DNA of 7,071 bases from Clostridiaceae bacterium. GTDB taxonomy: Bacteria; Bacillota; Clostridia; Oscillospirales; Acutalibacteraceae. The notes under the pieces are model-generated. The model saw nothing but the letters and a program-made list of their open reading frames with translations. It had not been told where the DNA came from and ran no database searches. The stretch spans positions 1-7,071 of the forward strand of contig JAEEHZ010000108.1 of assembly GCA_016281115.1 (NCBI GenBank), in the 5' to 3' direction. Position 1 is the stretch's first letter, and each line of letters opens with the position of its first letter. The translations under genes and the position numbers were made by a program. This document shows, piece after piece, positions 6,779 to 7,071 of the stretch.

Positions 6779-7071
6779 TTATTTTGAATTGACCTTCTTT
6801 TTATGAAGTATCTTATATAAAAATGAGGGAATAAACGCAACAATGATCGGTTTAATAGCATATATATAGTGTTTCTTTGATAAATTGAAAACTTTTATCG
6901 CGCGTTTTCTGATTTTGTATTCTATAAATCTGTGAGAAAATTTTCGCCTTTTATACGCGTTCAAGTCATCCCGCATAGAGTAGAGAGGGTAGGGGATTGT
7001 CATACCCGTGTAACCTGCTTCATAAAGCCTTACCCATAAATCGAAATCTTCAGCTCTCAGAACGTCGGGCG
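6779..7071 (-). CDS. EpsE-like GT2 glycosyltransferase, C-terminal part, cut by the window edge
   Basis: An open frame enters from the right edge and ends with TAA at 6779-6781; the first whole codon in the window begins at 7069 and 96 residues are visible. The internal Met at 7003 is not the real start, because coding continues upstream through RAEDFDLWVRLYEAGYTG. AEDFDLW is the acidic catalytic-base motif near the end of the GT-A domain of GT2 enzymes, and the following IPYPLYSMRDD and KRRKF, with YIYAIKPIIVAFIP near the end, match the tail of EpsE-like transferases. The last hydrophobic stretch (about 20 residues before the basic tail HKKK) may rest on the membrane. This gene precedes the polymerase, as a GT2 does near epsG in Bacillus subtilis. 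Its N-terminal half, with the donor-binding Asp motifs, is outside the window, so whether it is intact cannot be judged. Resemblance to EpsE does not by itself imply a flagellar clutch role. Confidence 0.88.
   Translation of the reverse strand, partial: PDVLRAEDFDLWVRLYEAGYTGMTIPYPLYSMRDDLNAYKRRKFSHRFIEYKIRKRAIKVFNLSKKHYIYAIKPIIVAFIPSFLYKILHKKKVNSK

Noticed and set aside
6673..6861. A 62-codon minus-strand open frame across the polymerase start
   Set aside because: It overlaps two real genes in another frame and has no domain or ribosome site of its own.
7001..7003. ATG 7003 as the start of a small 74-residue protein
   Set aside because: The frame stays open to the window edge with clear GT2 sequence (AEDFDLW) upstream, so this Met is internal to a larger gene.
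1..7071. CRISPR arrays, tRNA or rRNA genes, insertion sequences, attachment sites
   Set aside because: No spaced direct repeats, RNA-gene-like cloverleaf or transposase motifs were seen on either strand.

Overview
The window looks like a chromosomal segment from an anaerobic Clostridia-type Firmicute, possibly of the Ruminococcaceae/Oscillospirales type. Evidence is low to moderate GC, AAAGGA-type Shine-Dalgarno sites, an EpsG-type polymerase and a Ser/Thr-linker lipoprotein typical of that group. This placement is by resemblance only; no rRNA or other marker gene is present.

Every supported gene lies on the minus strand, so transcription runs from right to left. From about 7071 to 857 there is one compact polysaccharide (capsule or exopolysaccharide) operon with gaps of only 5 to 28 bases. 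In transcription order it contains: the C-terminal part of an EpsE-like GT2 glycosyltransferase that enters from beyond the right edge; a multi-pass EpsG/Wzy-type polymerase; a GT-B fold GT4 glycosyltransferase; three consecutive GT-A fold GT2 glycosyltransferases; and a left-handed beta-helix acetyltransferase as the last gene.

In the expected scheme the five glycosyltransferases add sugars one by one to a lipid-linked repeat unit at the cytoplasmic face of the membrane. The acetyltransferase O-acetylates a sugar, and after export the polymerase joins the units. The initiating phosphoglycosyl transferase, flippase and chain-length regulators are not in the window and would be expected to the right.

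After the acetyltransferase comes a 136-base gap. It contains an AT-rich inverted repeat over the operon's last stop codon and a convincing sigma-A promoter (TTGACA, 17-base spacer, TATCTT). This promoter drives a 178-residue lipoprotein gene of unknown function, which ends in a strong GC-rich rho-independent terminator at 130-166. The first roughly 125 bases hold no gene I can recognise.

I do not see a clearly new type of system. The points worth a second look are the tandem GT2 trio, the uneven base composition along the operon, a start-codon correction in one GT2, the uncertain end of the operon transcript, and the orphan lipoprotein with its own promoter.
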